64,000 nucleotides of DNA from an uncultured Bacteroides sp. (GTDB lineage: Bacteria; Bacteroidota; Bacteroidia; Bacteroidales; Bacteroidaceae), in contig NZ_CAJULN010000014.1 in assembly GCF_910586915.1 (NCBI RefSeq), forward strand, positions 6,440-70,439, given 5' to 3'. Positions 1 through 8,176 of this stretch are shown here, one piece after another (the first letter of the stretch is position 1; each line of letters opens with the position of its first letter). Both the position numbers and the translations under genes were made by a program. The notes under the pieces were generated by a model that was given only the letters and a program-made list of their open reading frames with translations, was not told the origin of the DNA and did no database searches.

Positions 1-93
1 GTAGAACCTAAGTCGCCGTTGCCCTACAAATGGGATATGTTGGCTTTCCCCGTCATGCAGGCGTTGGGTATCAAAGCCGACGAGTTGGAGTAA
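1..93 (+). CDS. 3' end of an unidentified gene (partial)
   Basis: Frame 1 is open from the window edge and ends in TAA at 91-93, giving a 30-residue C-terminus that finishes IKADELE. The fragment is too short to assign to a family. The next gene starts about 55 bp downstream on the same strand, so co-transcription is possible. Confidence 0.6.
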   Translation, partial: VEPKSPLPYKWDMLAFPVMQALGIKADELE

Positions 94-147
94 GAACGCC
101 TGCCGTCGGTATATCTGTCTACTACTTACTGTTTAAAATCTGCTTCC

Positions 148-1044
148 GTGTCCGATTTTCGTTTAAAGGTTTTTCAGAGTGTGGCGAAGAACTTGAGTTT
201 TACAAAGGCTTCGCACGAATTGTTTGTCAGCCAGCCTGCCATCACCAAGCACATTCAGGAGTTGGAAACTTGCTATCAGACGCGCCTGTTCGAGCGTCAG
301 GGGAGTAAAATCTCGCTGACCCAAGCGGGCGAACTGCTGCTGAAACATAGCGAGAAGATTCTGGACGACTACAAGCGGCTGGAATATGAGATGCATCTGT
401 TGCACAACGAATATACGGGCGAACTGAAATTAGGTGCCAGTACTACGATTGCCCAGTATGTGCTTCCCCCGTTGTTGGGGAGTTTCATAGCAAAGTTTCC
501 GCAAGTCAACCTTTCGCTCTTGAACGGGAACTCGCGCGAAGTGGAAACGGCTTTGCAGGAGCACCGGATAGATTTAGGGTTGGTGGAAGGAATCTTCCGC
601 CTTCCCAACCTGAAATATACTCCCTTTCTGCGCGACGAACTGGTCGCAGTGGTGCACACGCGCGCCCGGCTCAACGTGCGGGATGAAATCGCTCCGCAAG
701 ACCTGCCCGCCATTCCTTTGGTGCTGCGCGAAAGAGGTTCCGGCACGTTGGATGTATTCGAACGCGCCCTGTCGCAGCATAATCTCAAACTCTCTTCTCT
801 GAATGTCATGATGTACCTCGGCAGCACGGAAAGCATCAAGCTGTTTCTCGAACATACCGGTTGCATGGGGATTGTCTCCATCCGTTCCGTGCATAAGGAG
901 CTTGCCGCCGGCAGCCTGCGCGTGGTCGAGATAAAGGGGATGTCAATGCAGCGCGAACTTAACTTTGTGCAACTGCAAGGGCAGGAGGGAGGATTGTCGC
1001 AAGTCTTTATGCGGTTTGCAGGACATCACAGCAAAAGCCTCTGA
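148..1044 (+). CDS. LysR-family transcriptional regulator (CysL-like)
   Basis: A 298-residue protein of normal LysR length. Residues about 1-60 form the winged helix-turn-helix (FRLKVFQSVAKNLSFTKAS followed by SQPAITKHIQELE). The rest is the periplasmic-binding-fold effector domain, opening with the typical GELKLGASTTIAQYVLPPLL. The start used is GTG at 148; no ATG lies in frame nearby upstream. Regulators of this type often sit near YeiH-type exporters, and a YeiH gene lies downstream at 2926, separated by two other genes, so control of that exporter is plausible but inferred. The effector is unknown. Confidence 0.85.
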   Translation: MSDFRLKVFQSVAKNLSFTKASHELFVSQPAITKHIQELETCYQTRLFERQGSKISLTQAGELLLKHSEKILDDYKRLEYEMHLLHNEYTGELKLGASTTIAQYVLPPLLGSFIAKFPQVNLSLLNGNSREVETALQEHRIDLGLVEGIFRLPNLKYTPFLRDELVAVVHTRARLNVRDEIAPQDLPAIPLVLRERGSGTLDVFERALSQHNLKLSSLNVMMYLGSTESIKLFLEHTGCMGIVSIRSVHKELAAGSLRVVEIKGMSMQRELNFVQLQGQEGGLSQVFMRFAGHHSKSL

Positions 1045-1106
1045 ACCTGCACAACTCTCCTTTCTGCCCAATAGAGGCGTTTCTCACGCCATGCAGGGGC
1101 TTTTTC

Positions 1107-1760
1107 TTATTCTCCTTGCACAGCTTCGGCTGTAATCTTTCTCTTTATATATATCGTATGCGTTCCTCTGCCCGTAGATGTCAGGCCCGAGTCGGATTGT
1201 TGCGCCCATGTTTTCAGTTCGTTGGTAGCCGTAGTCTGGAGCAGTCCGGTCAGTTTGCGATATTCCCTTACGGTGAGGAACGGATACTCGTCAAGATGCT
1301 TGAGTGCCAGTGCCAACCGTTGTTCGGGTGTGTACTTTGTCGACGAGCGTTGCCGTTTCCAGGGCGCCCTTTCCAGTCGGCATCTTTCGCTGATGTTTCT
1401 CAGCATCGCCCTGTCTACCCGGAAATTGACTCCGCCTATGAAGATGCTCTGCGCGTTGCGATGTTTCCCGCCTTCTTCGGCTTCTTCGCGTTCTTTGCCC
1501 TTGCCCAATGTGAGTGCAGGGGTGAACGTGCCTATTCCGTCTATTTTCACCGAGCGTCCTTCTGCCATGAGTTGTGCCATTTCGATGGCCGTCTGAAGCA
1601 GCACGCCTTCGATGTCGCCCGGACTGAATCCGCTCGTGTGGCTCACTCGTTGCGTCAGTTCCTTTAAGTCTGCATTGCTTATCCGCGCAAATTTGGGATA
1701 AGTGATTCTTTTGCCTGTTTTTTGGAGGTCGGGCATCTCTTCCATGATGTAATGTGCCAT
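1107..1760 (-). CDS. HU-like DNA-binding protein with C-terminal helix-turn-helix region
   Basis: A 217-residue protein. Residues about 20-125 resemble the Bacteroidales HU-related family: a helical dimerisation part, then a core with SVKIDGIGTFTPALTLGKG and FIGGVNFRVDRAML. Residues about 140-217 carry a predicted helix-turn-helix extension (PEQRLALALKHLDEYPFLTVREY). It probably binds DNA as a nucleoid or accessory protein; no specific target is known. It is transcribed towards the LysR gene. Its upstream region holds a striking nested inverted repeat (1873-1974) that could be an operator. Confidence 0.75.
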   Translation of the reverse strand: MAHYIMEEMPDLQKTGKRITYPKFARISNADLKELTQRVSHTSGFSPGDIEGVLLQTAIEMAQLMAEGRSVKIDGIGTFTPALTLGKGKEREEAEEGGKHRNAQSIFIGGVNFRVDRAMLRNISERCRLERAPWKRQRSSTKYTPEQRLALALKHLDEYPFLTVREYRKLTGLLQTTATNELKTWAQQSDSGLTSTGRGTHTIYIKRKITAEAVQGE

Positions 1761-1872
1761 ACATTTTTTTGTTTAAAGTATTAATAGATTGGCTCTTATC
1801 TATTAGAAGAAAACTTCCTCTGTATTAAATGCAAACTTCTTTTCTCCTAACTCTAAAGTTCCGTTTGATTGC

Positions 1873-1974
1873 TCATAAACTATAAACGAAGGTTTTGTTT
1901 TTATAAACGAAGCCTTCGTTTATAAAAATGAAACTTGCATTTATATAATCAAAACCTTCATTTATAGTTTATGA
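1873..1974. promoter_or_regulatory. Nested inverted repeats upstream of the HU-like gene
   Basis: An outer inverted repeat pairs 1873-1896 with 1951-1974 (24-nt arms, one mismatch). An inner perfect 15-nt inverted repeat pairs 1898-1912 with 1914-1928 around a single base. The motif ATAAACGAAG occurs four times, twice in each orientation (about 1882, 1903, 1914 and 1954, the last with one change). It lies 113-214 bp upstream of the HU-like gene. A multi-site operator or a cruciform is possible; neither is demonstrated. The rest of the 1761-2427 gap shows no convincing gene. Confidence 0.6.
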
Positions 1975-2427
1975 TTAGACAAAGATAAGTTTTCTATTGG
2001 ATAAAAAGAAGTTTATGGGTAATAAAGTGGAAGTTATTTGTTAATGGAGTGAGGGAGAAGGAGCGGACGTTGCTGCGTGGGCGTGAGGTGGTTTCGGGAG
2101 AACGGAACGGGGGATGGGAGGAGGGCTGCCAGATATTTATGGCTGCTTTTTTGGCTTGGCTGCGTAAACCGGCAATTATTTGAAGAAGGGGCTAAGGTGG
2201 AAAAATAGGATACTTACACGCTGTCTGTCGTTTAAGTTTGACGAAAATTGCCTGGAATATATGGAAAATGCTGGCTTTTGTGCTGGCTCTTTCGTAATTA
2301 GTTGTAATTTTGTATGGAGAAAGTTTGGTGGATGGATATAAAACTTCAATGATTGAAGTGAGGGACGAATAATAAAACGAACCAAATGACAAATACATTG
2401 TTGAATAAATAATTAAATAGTATTATT

Positions 2428-2802
2428 ATGGGTTGTTTGATGAATCTTTTATGGCTCTTGTTTGGTGGTATTTTCACGGCAGTAGAATACCTTGTCTCAA
2501 GCATATTGATGATGCTTACCATCATCGGAATTCCCTTCGGAATGCAGACGTTGAAACTGGCAGGACTGGCTTTGTGGCCTTTCGGCAAGGAAGTGAGAAC
2601 CGGAAACCGTTCCGGCGGTTGCCTTTACATACTGATGAATGTGCTGTGGATACTCATCGGAGGTATCTGGATTAGTTTGTCACACTTGGTCTTTGGGCTG
2701 ATTCTGTGCATCACGGTCATCGGTATTCCCTTCGGTCTGCAACACTTTAAACTGGCGTCTTTGGCATTGACACCCTTCGGAAAAGACATTGTGACCGTGT
2801 GA
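2428..2802 (+). CDS. YccF domain-containing inner-membrane protein
   Basis: A 124-residue hydrophobic protein built from two similar halves. Each half ends in the YccF hallmark: TIIGIPFGMQTLKLAGLALW, and later TVIGIPFGLQHFKLASLALT, each followed by PFGK. Four transmembrane segments are likely. The molecular function of the family is not established. The gene stands alone, with a long AT-rich leader upstream and the YeiH gene 123 bp downstream under its own promoter. Confidence 0.9.
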   Translation: MGCLMNLLWLLFGGIFTAVEYLVSSILMMLTIIGIPFGMQTLKLAGLALWPFGKEVRTGNRSGGCLYILMNVLWILIGGIWISLSHLVFGLILCITVIGIPFGLQHFKLASLALTPFGKDIVTV

Positions 2803-2862
2803 GGAGAGTTTCGGAACAGGGAGTGTCTATAACTAAAAGTTATAATATATAATTAGAAACTA

Positions 2863-2894
2863 TTGGTGTGTCTTGATTGTTTCCCGTACCTTTG
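2863..2894 (+). promoter_or_regulatory. Bacteroides-type promoter for the YeiH gene
   Basis: A TTGG box at 2863-2866 and TACCTTTG at 2887-2894 are separated by 20 bp. This matches the Bacteroides primary sigma factor consensus (-33 TTTG-like, -7 TAnnTTTG). Transcription would start about 25 bp before the ATG at 2926. Confidence 0.65.
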
Positions 2895-2925
2895 TGCCCC
2901 GAAAACAAATAAAAGATAAAAAAAC

Positions 2926-3918
2926 ATGATTTCAACAACTACAAAAATGTTGCAGGCAAACAACAAGACCATTTATGTCGTATTGCTTTCCACCCTGACT
3001 CTCTTTCTCTTTTTAGACTATATTCCGGGCTTGGAAGCATGGGGAGCATGGGTCACCCCGCCGGTTGCTTTATTTCTCGGACTTATTTTCGCACTGACTT
3101 GCGGACAAGCGCATCCGAAGTTCAATAAGAAAACATCCAAATATCTGTTGCAATATTCGGTTGTCGGGTTGGGTTTCGGGATGAATCTGCATTCTGCTTT
3201 GGCTTCCGGCAAGGAAGGTATGGAGTTTACCGTTATCTCGGTAGTCGGTACTTTGGTGATTGGCTGGTTCATTGGGCGTAAGTTGTTCAAGATAGACCGC
3301 AATACGTCCTATCTTATCAGTTCGGGAACTGCTATTTGTGGAGGAAGCGCCATTGCAGCCGTAGGACCGGTGCTGAAGGCGAAAGACAGTGAGATGTCTG
3401 TTGCGCTGGGTACTATTTTTATTCTCAATGCAATAGCACTCTTTATATTCCCGATGATTGGCCATGCTTTGGATATGACCGAGCATCAGTTCGGAACATG
3501 GGCGGCAATAGCCATTCACGACACGAGTTCGGTGGTCGGTGCGGGTGCTGCCTATGGCGAAGAAGCCTTGAAAGTGGCTACGACCATAAAGCTGACTCGT
3601 GCGCTGTGGATAATTCCTATGGCTTTTGCCACTTCATTTATTTTCAAAAGCAAAGGACAGAAAATCAGTATCCCCTGGTTTATCTTCTTCTTTGTGTTGG
3701 CAATGGTGGTGAATACGTATCTGCTGGACGGCATACCGCAGTTGGGAGCTGCCATCAACGGAGTAGCCCGCAAGACTTTGACGATTACGATGTTCTTTAT
3801 CGGAGCTTCCCTTTCTTTGGATGTTTTGAAGGCGGTCGGGATTAAGCCGTTGGTGCAGGGAGTGTTGCTTTGGGTAGTGATAAGTTTGAGTACGTTGGCT
3901 TATATCTATTTTGTGTAA
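2926..3918 (+). CDS. YeiH/YadS-type putative sulfate exporter
   Basis: A 330-residue polytopic membrane protein of the UPF0324 (YeiH) family. It has about ten hydrophobic segments and conserved family stretches: TYLISSGTAICGGSAIAAVGP at about 125-145, IHDTSSVVGAGAAYG at about 196-210, and TMFFIGASLSLDVLK near the C-terminus. Some family members are annotated as sulfate exporters, but the substrate of most is unproven. It has its own promoter (2863-2894) and ends at a strong terminator shared with convergent recA. The LysR gene upstream may regulate it. Confidence 0.85.
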   Translation: MISTTTKMLQANNKTIYVVLLSTLTLFLFLDYIPGLEAWGAWVTPPVALFLGLIFALTCGQAHPKFNKKTSKYLLQYSVVGLGFGMNLHSALASGKEGMEFTVISVVGTLVIGWFIGRKLFKIDRNTSYLISSGTAICGGSAIAAVGPVLKAKDSEMSVALGTIFILNAIALFIFPMIGHALDMTEHQFGTWAAIAIHDTSSVVGAGAAYGEEALKVATTIKLTRALWIIPMAFATSFIFKSKGQKISIPWFIFFFVLAMVVNTYLLDGIPQLGAAINGVARKTLTITMFFIGASLSLDVLKAVGIKPLVQGVLLWVVISLSTLAYIYFV

Positions 3919-3940
3919 AAGAAGAGTGCTCGGCATATAT

Positions 3941-3984
3941 AAAGAAAAACGGCGGTAAGTTGTAACTCACCGCCGTTTTTCTTT
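3941..3984. terminator. Bidirectional terminator between YeiH gene and recA
   Basis: A perfect 16-bp inverted repeat (3941-3956 with 3969-3984) has a GC-rich core ACGGCGGT and A/T tracts on both sides. It can terminate both convergent genes. Its last two bases overlap the recA stop. Confidence 0.9.
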
Positions 3985-5020
3985 ATTCTTTTTTCTTCAA
4001 TGCTTCGAATATCAAGCCTTCCAGTTCTTCGGCAAGTTCCGGATTGTCGGCAATGCATTGTTTGGCTGCATCGCGTCCCTGTCCTAACTTGGTGTCGTTG
4101 TAGCTGTACCATGAGCCGCTCTTCTTGATGATTCCCAAGTCGGCGCCTAAGTCGATGATTTCTCCGGAGTGGGAGATACCCTCGCCGAACATGATGTCGA
4201 ATTCCGCTCTGCGGAAAGGAGGAGCTACCTTGTTCTTTACCACTTTCACTTTGGTCAACTTGCCCAAGATTTCCTCACCGTCTTTGATGGGCTGGCTACC
4301 GCGTATATCCATACGGACGGAAGCATAGAACTTCAGTGCGTTACCGCCGGTGGTTGTTTCGGGATTGCCGAACATGACGCCAATCTTTTCGCGCAACTGG
4401 TTGATAAAGATACAAGTCGTACGCGTCTTGCTTACAGCCGAGGTCAACTTACGCAACGCCTGAGACATCAGACGTGCCTGGAGACCTACTTTATTGTCGC
4501 CCATATCACCTTCGATTTCTGCTTTCGGCGTCAGTGCGGCAACAGAGTCGATAACGATGATGTCGATAGCGGAAGAGCGAATCAACTGTTCGGCAATTTC
4601 CAAAGCCTGCTCACCGTTGTCCGGTTGGGAGATATACAATTCGTCGATGTTCACGCCTAATTTGGAAGCGTAGAAACGGTCGAAAGCGTGTTCGGCGTCG
4701 ATGAAGGCAGCGATACCGCCGGCTTTCTGCGCTTCGGCAATGGCGTGGATGGCCAGTGTTGTTTTACCCGAAGATTCCGGACCGTATATCTCGATTATTC
4801 TACCTCTCGGGTAACCGCCTACGCCGAGTGCCACGTTCAAAGCAATGGAGCCTGTCGGAATCACTTCTACTTGTTCCACACTATCGTCGCCCATCTTCAT
4901 GATAGAACCTTTGCCGAAGCTCTTTTCTATCTTTTCCATGGCGGCCTGTAAGGCTTTTAGTTTCTCGCTTGATGCCATTTTATTATCTGTTTCAAAATTA
5001 AGTTCGTCTTTCTTTGCCAT
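3983..5020 (-). CDS. recA: RecA recombinase
   Basis: A 345-residue protein of usual RecA length. It forms ATP-dependent filaments on single-stranded DNA for strand exchange and LexA-type co-proteolysis. Walker A is GPESSGKTT at residues 80-88; the Walker B region is IDIIVIDSVAALTPKAE; the L2 region has FINQLREKIGVMFGNPETTT. The acidic, lysine-rich C-terminus is typical. It is the last gene of a minus-strand run, 23 bp downstream of bcp, so co-transcription is likely. Confidence 0.98.
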   Translation of the reverse strand: MAKKDELNFETDNKMASSEKLKALQAAMEKIEKSFGKGSIMKMGDDSVEQVEVIPTGSIALNVALGVGGYPRGRIIEIYGPESSGKTTLAIHAIAEAQKAGGIAAFIDAEHAFDRFYASKLGVNIDELYISQPDNGEQALEIAEQLIRSSAIDIIVIDSVAALTPKAEIEGDMGDNKVGLQARLMSQALRKLTSAVSKTRTTCIFINQLREKIGVMFGNPETTTGGNALKFYASVRMDIRGSQPIKDGEEILGKLTKVKVVKNKVAPPFRRAEFDIMFGEGISHSGEIIDLGADLGIIKKSGSWYSYNDTKLGQGRDAAKQCIADNPELAEELEGLIFEALKKKE

Positions 5021-5043
5021 ACCTTATTATATAATTAATGGAT

Positions 5044-5499
5044 TTATTGGTTTAAAATCTGTGCGGTATGTTCTTTGGTCTTCACCTCCCTCGGAGAGAT
5101 AATCCGTTCTACGATTCCTTCTTCGTCAATCAGGAAAGTAGTGCGGAGAGTACCCATATATGCACGTCCGTACAGTTTCTTTTCTCCCCACACGCCGAAG
5201 GCTTCCACCAACTTCTTGTCCGTATCGGCAATCAGCGTGAAAGGAAGGTTGTTTTTCTCGATAAACCTCTGATGCGACTTCTCGTTGTCTATGCTGACGC
5301 CCACTACTTCGTAGCCTGCTTGGCGCAGGGCGGAATAGTTGTCGCGTAGGTTACACGCCTGTGCCGTGCAGCCCGATGTGCTGTCCTTCGGATAGAAGTA
5401 CAGCACAAGTTTCTTTCCTTTATAAGCACTCAGACGGATTTCTTCGCCTTTCTCGTTTCTTCCCAACACTTCCGGTGCTTTGTCTCCAACGTTAATCAT
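5044..5499 (-). CDS. bcp: Thioredoxin-dependent peroxiredoxin (BCP/PrxQ)
   Basis: A 151-residue protein that reduces hydrogen and organic peroxides in the cytoplasm using thioredoxin. The peroxidatic cysteine is C44 in the YPKDSTSGCT motif, with the resolving cysteine five residues on (C49), which is the atypical two-cysteine PrxQ arrangement. It lies 14 bp downstream of the carboxynorspermidine synthase gene and 23 bp upstream of recA, suggesting one operon. Confidence 0.95.
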   Translation of the reverse strand: MINVGDKAPEVLGRNEKGEEIRLSAYKGKKLVLYFYPKDSTSGCTAQACNLRDNYSALRQAGYEVVGVSIDNEKSHQRFIEKNNLPFTLIADTDKKLVEAFGVWGEKKLYGRAYMGTLRTTFLIDEEGIVERIISPREVKTKEHTAQILNQ

Positions 5500-5513
5500 A
5501 AAATGTCTGTTGT

Positions 5514-6707
5514 TTATAATTCGAGGTCTTTGTCAAACTCTTCATGCCAGGGCAGGCCTTGCTTGTTGAGCTGTTCCATGAACGGGTCCGGATTGAACTC
5601 TTCCACGTTATTGACTCCCGGACGTTTCCATTCTCCCTTGAAGAACATCATCGCTCCAATCATTGCCGGAACGCCGGTAGTGTAGCTTACTCCCTGCATA
5701 CCAGTCTCTTTGTATGCTTCCTGGTGGCTACAATTGTTGTACACATAGTATGTACGCTCTTTTCCGTCTTTCAGTCCGCGGATGCGGCAGCCGATGGATG
5801 TTTCGCCTTCGTAGTTCTCACCCAAATCCTGCGGATTAGGCAATACGGCTTTCAGGAATTGCAGGGGAACGATTTTCATTCCATTGTAGTCCACTTCGTC
5901 AATACGTGCCATACCGATGTTTTGGATAACGCGTAAGTGAGTCAGGTATTCCTGTCCGAACGTCATCCAGAAACGTGCACGCTTGATGGTCGGGAAGTTT
6001 TTCACCAACGATTCCAGCTCTTCGTGGTAAAGAAGATATGAGTCGCGCGGACCGATATTCGGATAAGTCAGGTCTTTATGAATTTCCAACGGTTGGGTGG
6101 TTACCCATTTGCCGTCTTCATAATAACGTCCGTTCTGAGTAATCTCACGGATATTGATTTCGGGATTGAAGTTGGTGGCGAAGGCTTTGTGGTGGTTGCC
6201 CGCATTGCAATCTACAATATCTAAGTATTGAATCTCATCGAAGTAATGTTTCGCCGCATAGGCAGTGTAGATGCCGCTTACACCTGGGTCGAATCCGCAA
6301 CCGAGGATGGCTGTCAGTCCGGCTTCCTTGAAGCGTTTGTGGTAAGCCCATTGCCAACTGTATTCAAAGTGAGCTTCATCTTTCGGTTCGTAATTCGCCG
6401 TGTCCAAGTAGTTCACTCCCGCTTGCAGACAGGCTTCCATGATGGTCAGGTCTTGGTAGGGAAGAGCAACGTTAATTACCATCTCCGGCTTGAAATCGTT
6501 GAATAAGGCAACCAGTTCTTCCACATTGTCCGCGTCGACTTTGGCTGTCTTTATATGGGGATTACCTATTGCTTCGACGATTCGGTCACATTTCTCTTTT
6601 GTACGGCTGGCAATCATGATATCTGTGAAAACATCAGCATTCTGTGCCACTTTGTGCGCAACGACAGTACCCACACCGCCTGCACCAATAATAAGAACTC
6701 TACCCAT
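5514..6707 (-). CDS. Carboxynorspermidine synthase (saccharopine dehydrogenase family)
   Basis: A 397-residue NAD(P)-dependent enzyme. It has an N-terminal Rossmann motif (VLIIGAGGVGTVVAHK, residues 4-19) and the family stretch LGCGFDPGVSGIYTAYAAKH. The family reductively condenses diaminopropane or putrescine with aspartate semialdehyde to make carboxynorspermidine or carboxyspermidine, a step towards spermidine-type polyamines used by Bacteroides. The decarboxylase partner is not in this window. It is first in the probable operon with bcp and recA. A weak -7-like box on the minus strand at 6758-6765 (TATATTTG) may be its promoter. Confidence 0.88.
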   Translation of the reverse strand: MGRVLIIGAGGVGTVVAHKVAQNADVFTDIMIASRTKEKCDRIVEAIGNPHIKTAKVDADNVEELVALFNDFKPEMVINVALPYQDLTIMEACLQAGVNYLDTANYEPKDEAHFEYSWQWAYHKRFKEAGLTAILGCGFDPGVSGIYTAYAAKHYFDEIQYLDIVDCNAGNHHKAFATNFNPEINIREITQNGRYYEDGKWVTTQPLEIHKDLTYPNIGPRDSYLLYHEELESLVKNFPTIKRARFWMTFGQEYLTHLRVIQNIGMARIDEVDYNGMKIVPLQFLKAVLPNPQDLGENYEGETSIGCRIRGLKDGKERTYYVYNNCSHQEAYKETGMQGVSYTTGVPAMIGAMMFFKGEWKRPGVNNVEEFNPDPFMEQLNKQGLPWHEEFDKDLEL

Positions 6708-6995
6708 TTCTTTAAATTGCGAATTAAAAATTATGAATATTAGAATTGTTTATGGAGCAAATATACGTGATTATTTTAGATAATCATTCGTATACACCTC
6801 TTTTATTTATATCATAGCTAAGGTGTTGTCTTGTTCAATGAACCATCATGCGGTTTATTTTGTTTGATAGATAAAGGCAAATGTATATATTTTAACTTCC
6901 AACGGAAGGTGTATTGTGTGTAAACTGAATTGATTGACAGTTGTTTATAAGATTATCCTTATCGGAGTAAAGTTATTTTATAGCATATTTGAGTG

Positions 6996-7023
6996 TTGTT
7001 TTCTAAATCTTTTGATATCTTTG
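6996..7023 (+). promoter_or_regulatory. Bacteroides-type promoter for the META lipoprotein gene
   Basis: TTG at 6996-6998 and TATCTTTG at 7016-7023 with 17 bp between. The -7 box fits TAnnTTTG; the spacing is slightly short. The rest of the 6708-7053 gap is AT-rich with no gene that I can support. Confidence 0.5.
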
Positions 7024-7053
7024 TCGTCGAATTTAACTTAAACGTTATAACAT

Positions 7054-7845
7054 ATGAATAAAGTATTAGTTTCAATTTGCATTGCAGGTACAGCATTTGC
7101 AATGTCTTCGTGCCGGACGGCTGAAAAAGCAACTCCCTTGTCAACGATTAACGGGGGATGGAATATTGTAGAAATTAACGGCTCGAAGGTGACTCCGGGC
7201 GAAAGTAGAACCCTTCCTTTTATCATGTTCGATACGGAGACGGGACGTATATCCGGCAATAGCGGATGTAACCGTATGATGGGTAACTTTGATGTCAATG
7301 CAAAACCGGGCAGCCTTGAACTGGGTGCTATGGCAAGCACTAAAATGATGTGTCCGGATATGACTACCGAAAGAAATGTATTGGGTGCTCTCGCACAGGT
7401 GAAAGGATATAAGAAAGCCGGTAAAGACAAATTGTATCTCTGTAATGCGTCCAACCGCCCGGTTATGACTTTAGAAAAAAAGGAGGCGAATGTGAAACTG
7501 TCAGTTTTGAATGGAGAATGGAAAGTGAAGGAAGCGAATGGTGAAGTGATACCTTCCGGTATGGAAAATCAACCTTTTATTGCTTTCAATGTGAAGGAAA
7601 AGACTATTCACGGGAATGCCGGATGTAACGTGATAAACGGTGGCTTTGAAACCAACGCAGACAACGTTCAATCAATCTCTTTTCCGAGAGTGGCAAGCAC
7701 AATGATGGCGTGTCCGGATATGGATACGGAAAGCAAAATCCTGAAAGCAATCAATGAAGTGAAGTCTTTTGATGTATTGGCAGGCGGCGCTATCGGTATG
7801 TATGATGCAAACAACGCATTGGTGCTCGTCTTGGAAAAAAGGTAA
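7054..7845 (+). CDS. Lipoprotein with two META domains
   Basis: A 263-residue protein. The signal peptide ends in a lipobox (AMSSC, cysteine 20), so export and lipidation are expected. Two META domains follow, at about 35-145 and 150-260. Each has the family core: ISGNSGCNRMMGNFDVN then MASTKMMCPDM, and HGNAGCNVINGGFETN then VASTMMACPDM. Similar domains occur in the E. coli heat-inducible HslJ and in surface proteins; the biochemical role in Bacteroides is unknown. It is a single gene with its own promoter. Confidence 0.88.
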   Translation: MNKVLVSICIAGTAFAMSSCRTAEKATPLSTINGGWNIVEINGSKVTPGESRTLPFIMFDTETGRISGNSGCNRMMGNFDVNAKPGSLELGAMASTKMMCPDMTTERNVLGALAQVKGYKKAGKDKLYLCNASNRPVMTLEKKEANVKLSVLNGEWKVKEANGEVIPSGMENQPFIAFNVKEKTIHGNAGCNVINGGFETNADNVQSISFPRVASTMMACPDMDTESKILKAINEVKSFDVLAGGAIGMYDANNALVLVLEKR

Positions 7846-8011
7846 ATAAATATAGTTATATATAAATAAGGTGTGCCTGTGTCGTAGCATAACGACATGG
7901 GCATATTTTTTTCATACATTGAACCGAATACGCCTGCATTTGTTTATTGGAAGTTGTTGCTGTCTAAGTCTGGAAGCGACTATGACAGCCGCGTTTTATT
8001 TATTAAAACTG

Positions 8012-8098
8012 TCTTTTTGGCAGATATTGTGTCATGTATTCGTCTAATTTCTTTTTGGCACAAGGTTTGTCTTTTTATAGACGTCCGTTCGAGACAAG
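8012..8098 (+). promoter_or_regulatory. Repeat-rich leader upstream of dnaK
   Basis: Within the 331-bp gap before dnaK, TCTTTTTGGCA occurs at 8012-8022 and again at 8050-8060, and ACAAGGTTT occurs near 8060 and again about 33 bp later. TTGTCT and AGACAA form a short inverted pair between them. No CIRCE element is visible. The arrangement suggests a heat-shock control region, but the regulator is not identifiable by eye. Confidence 0.35.
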
Positions 8099-8176
8099 GT
8101 TTCGAAGAGAAAGCAGACCCCCCCCGGCCGGATAAAAAGAAATCATTGAATAATAATAAATAAAAAAATAACAATC

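Noticed and set aside
8050..8068. Sigma-54 promoter for dnaK
   Set aside because: TGGCAC with N5 and TTG fits, but the invariant GC of the -12 element is GT, and no activator binding site or known precedent supports it.
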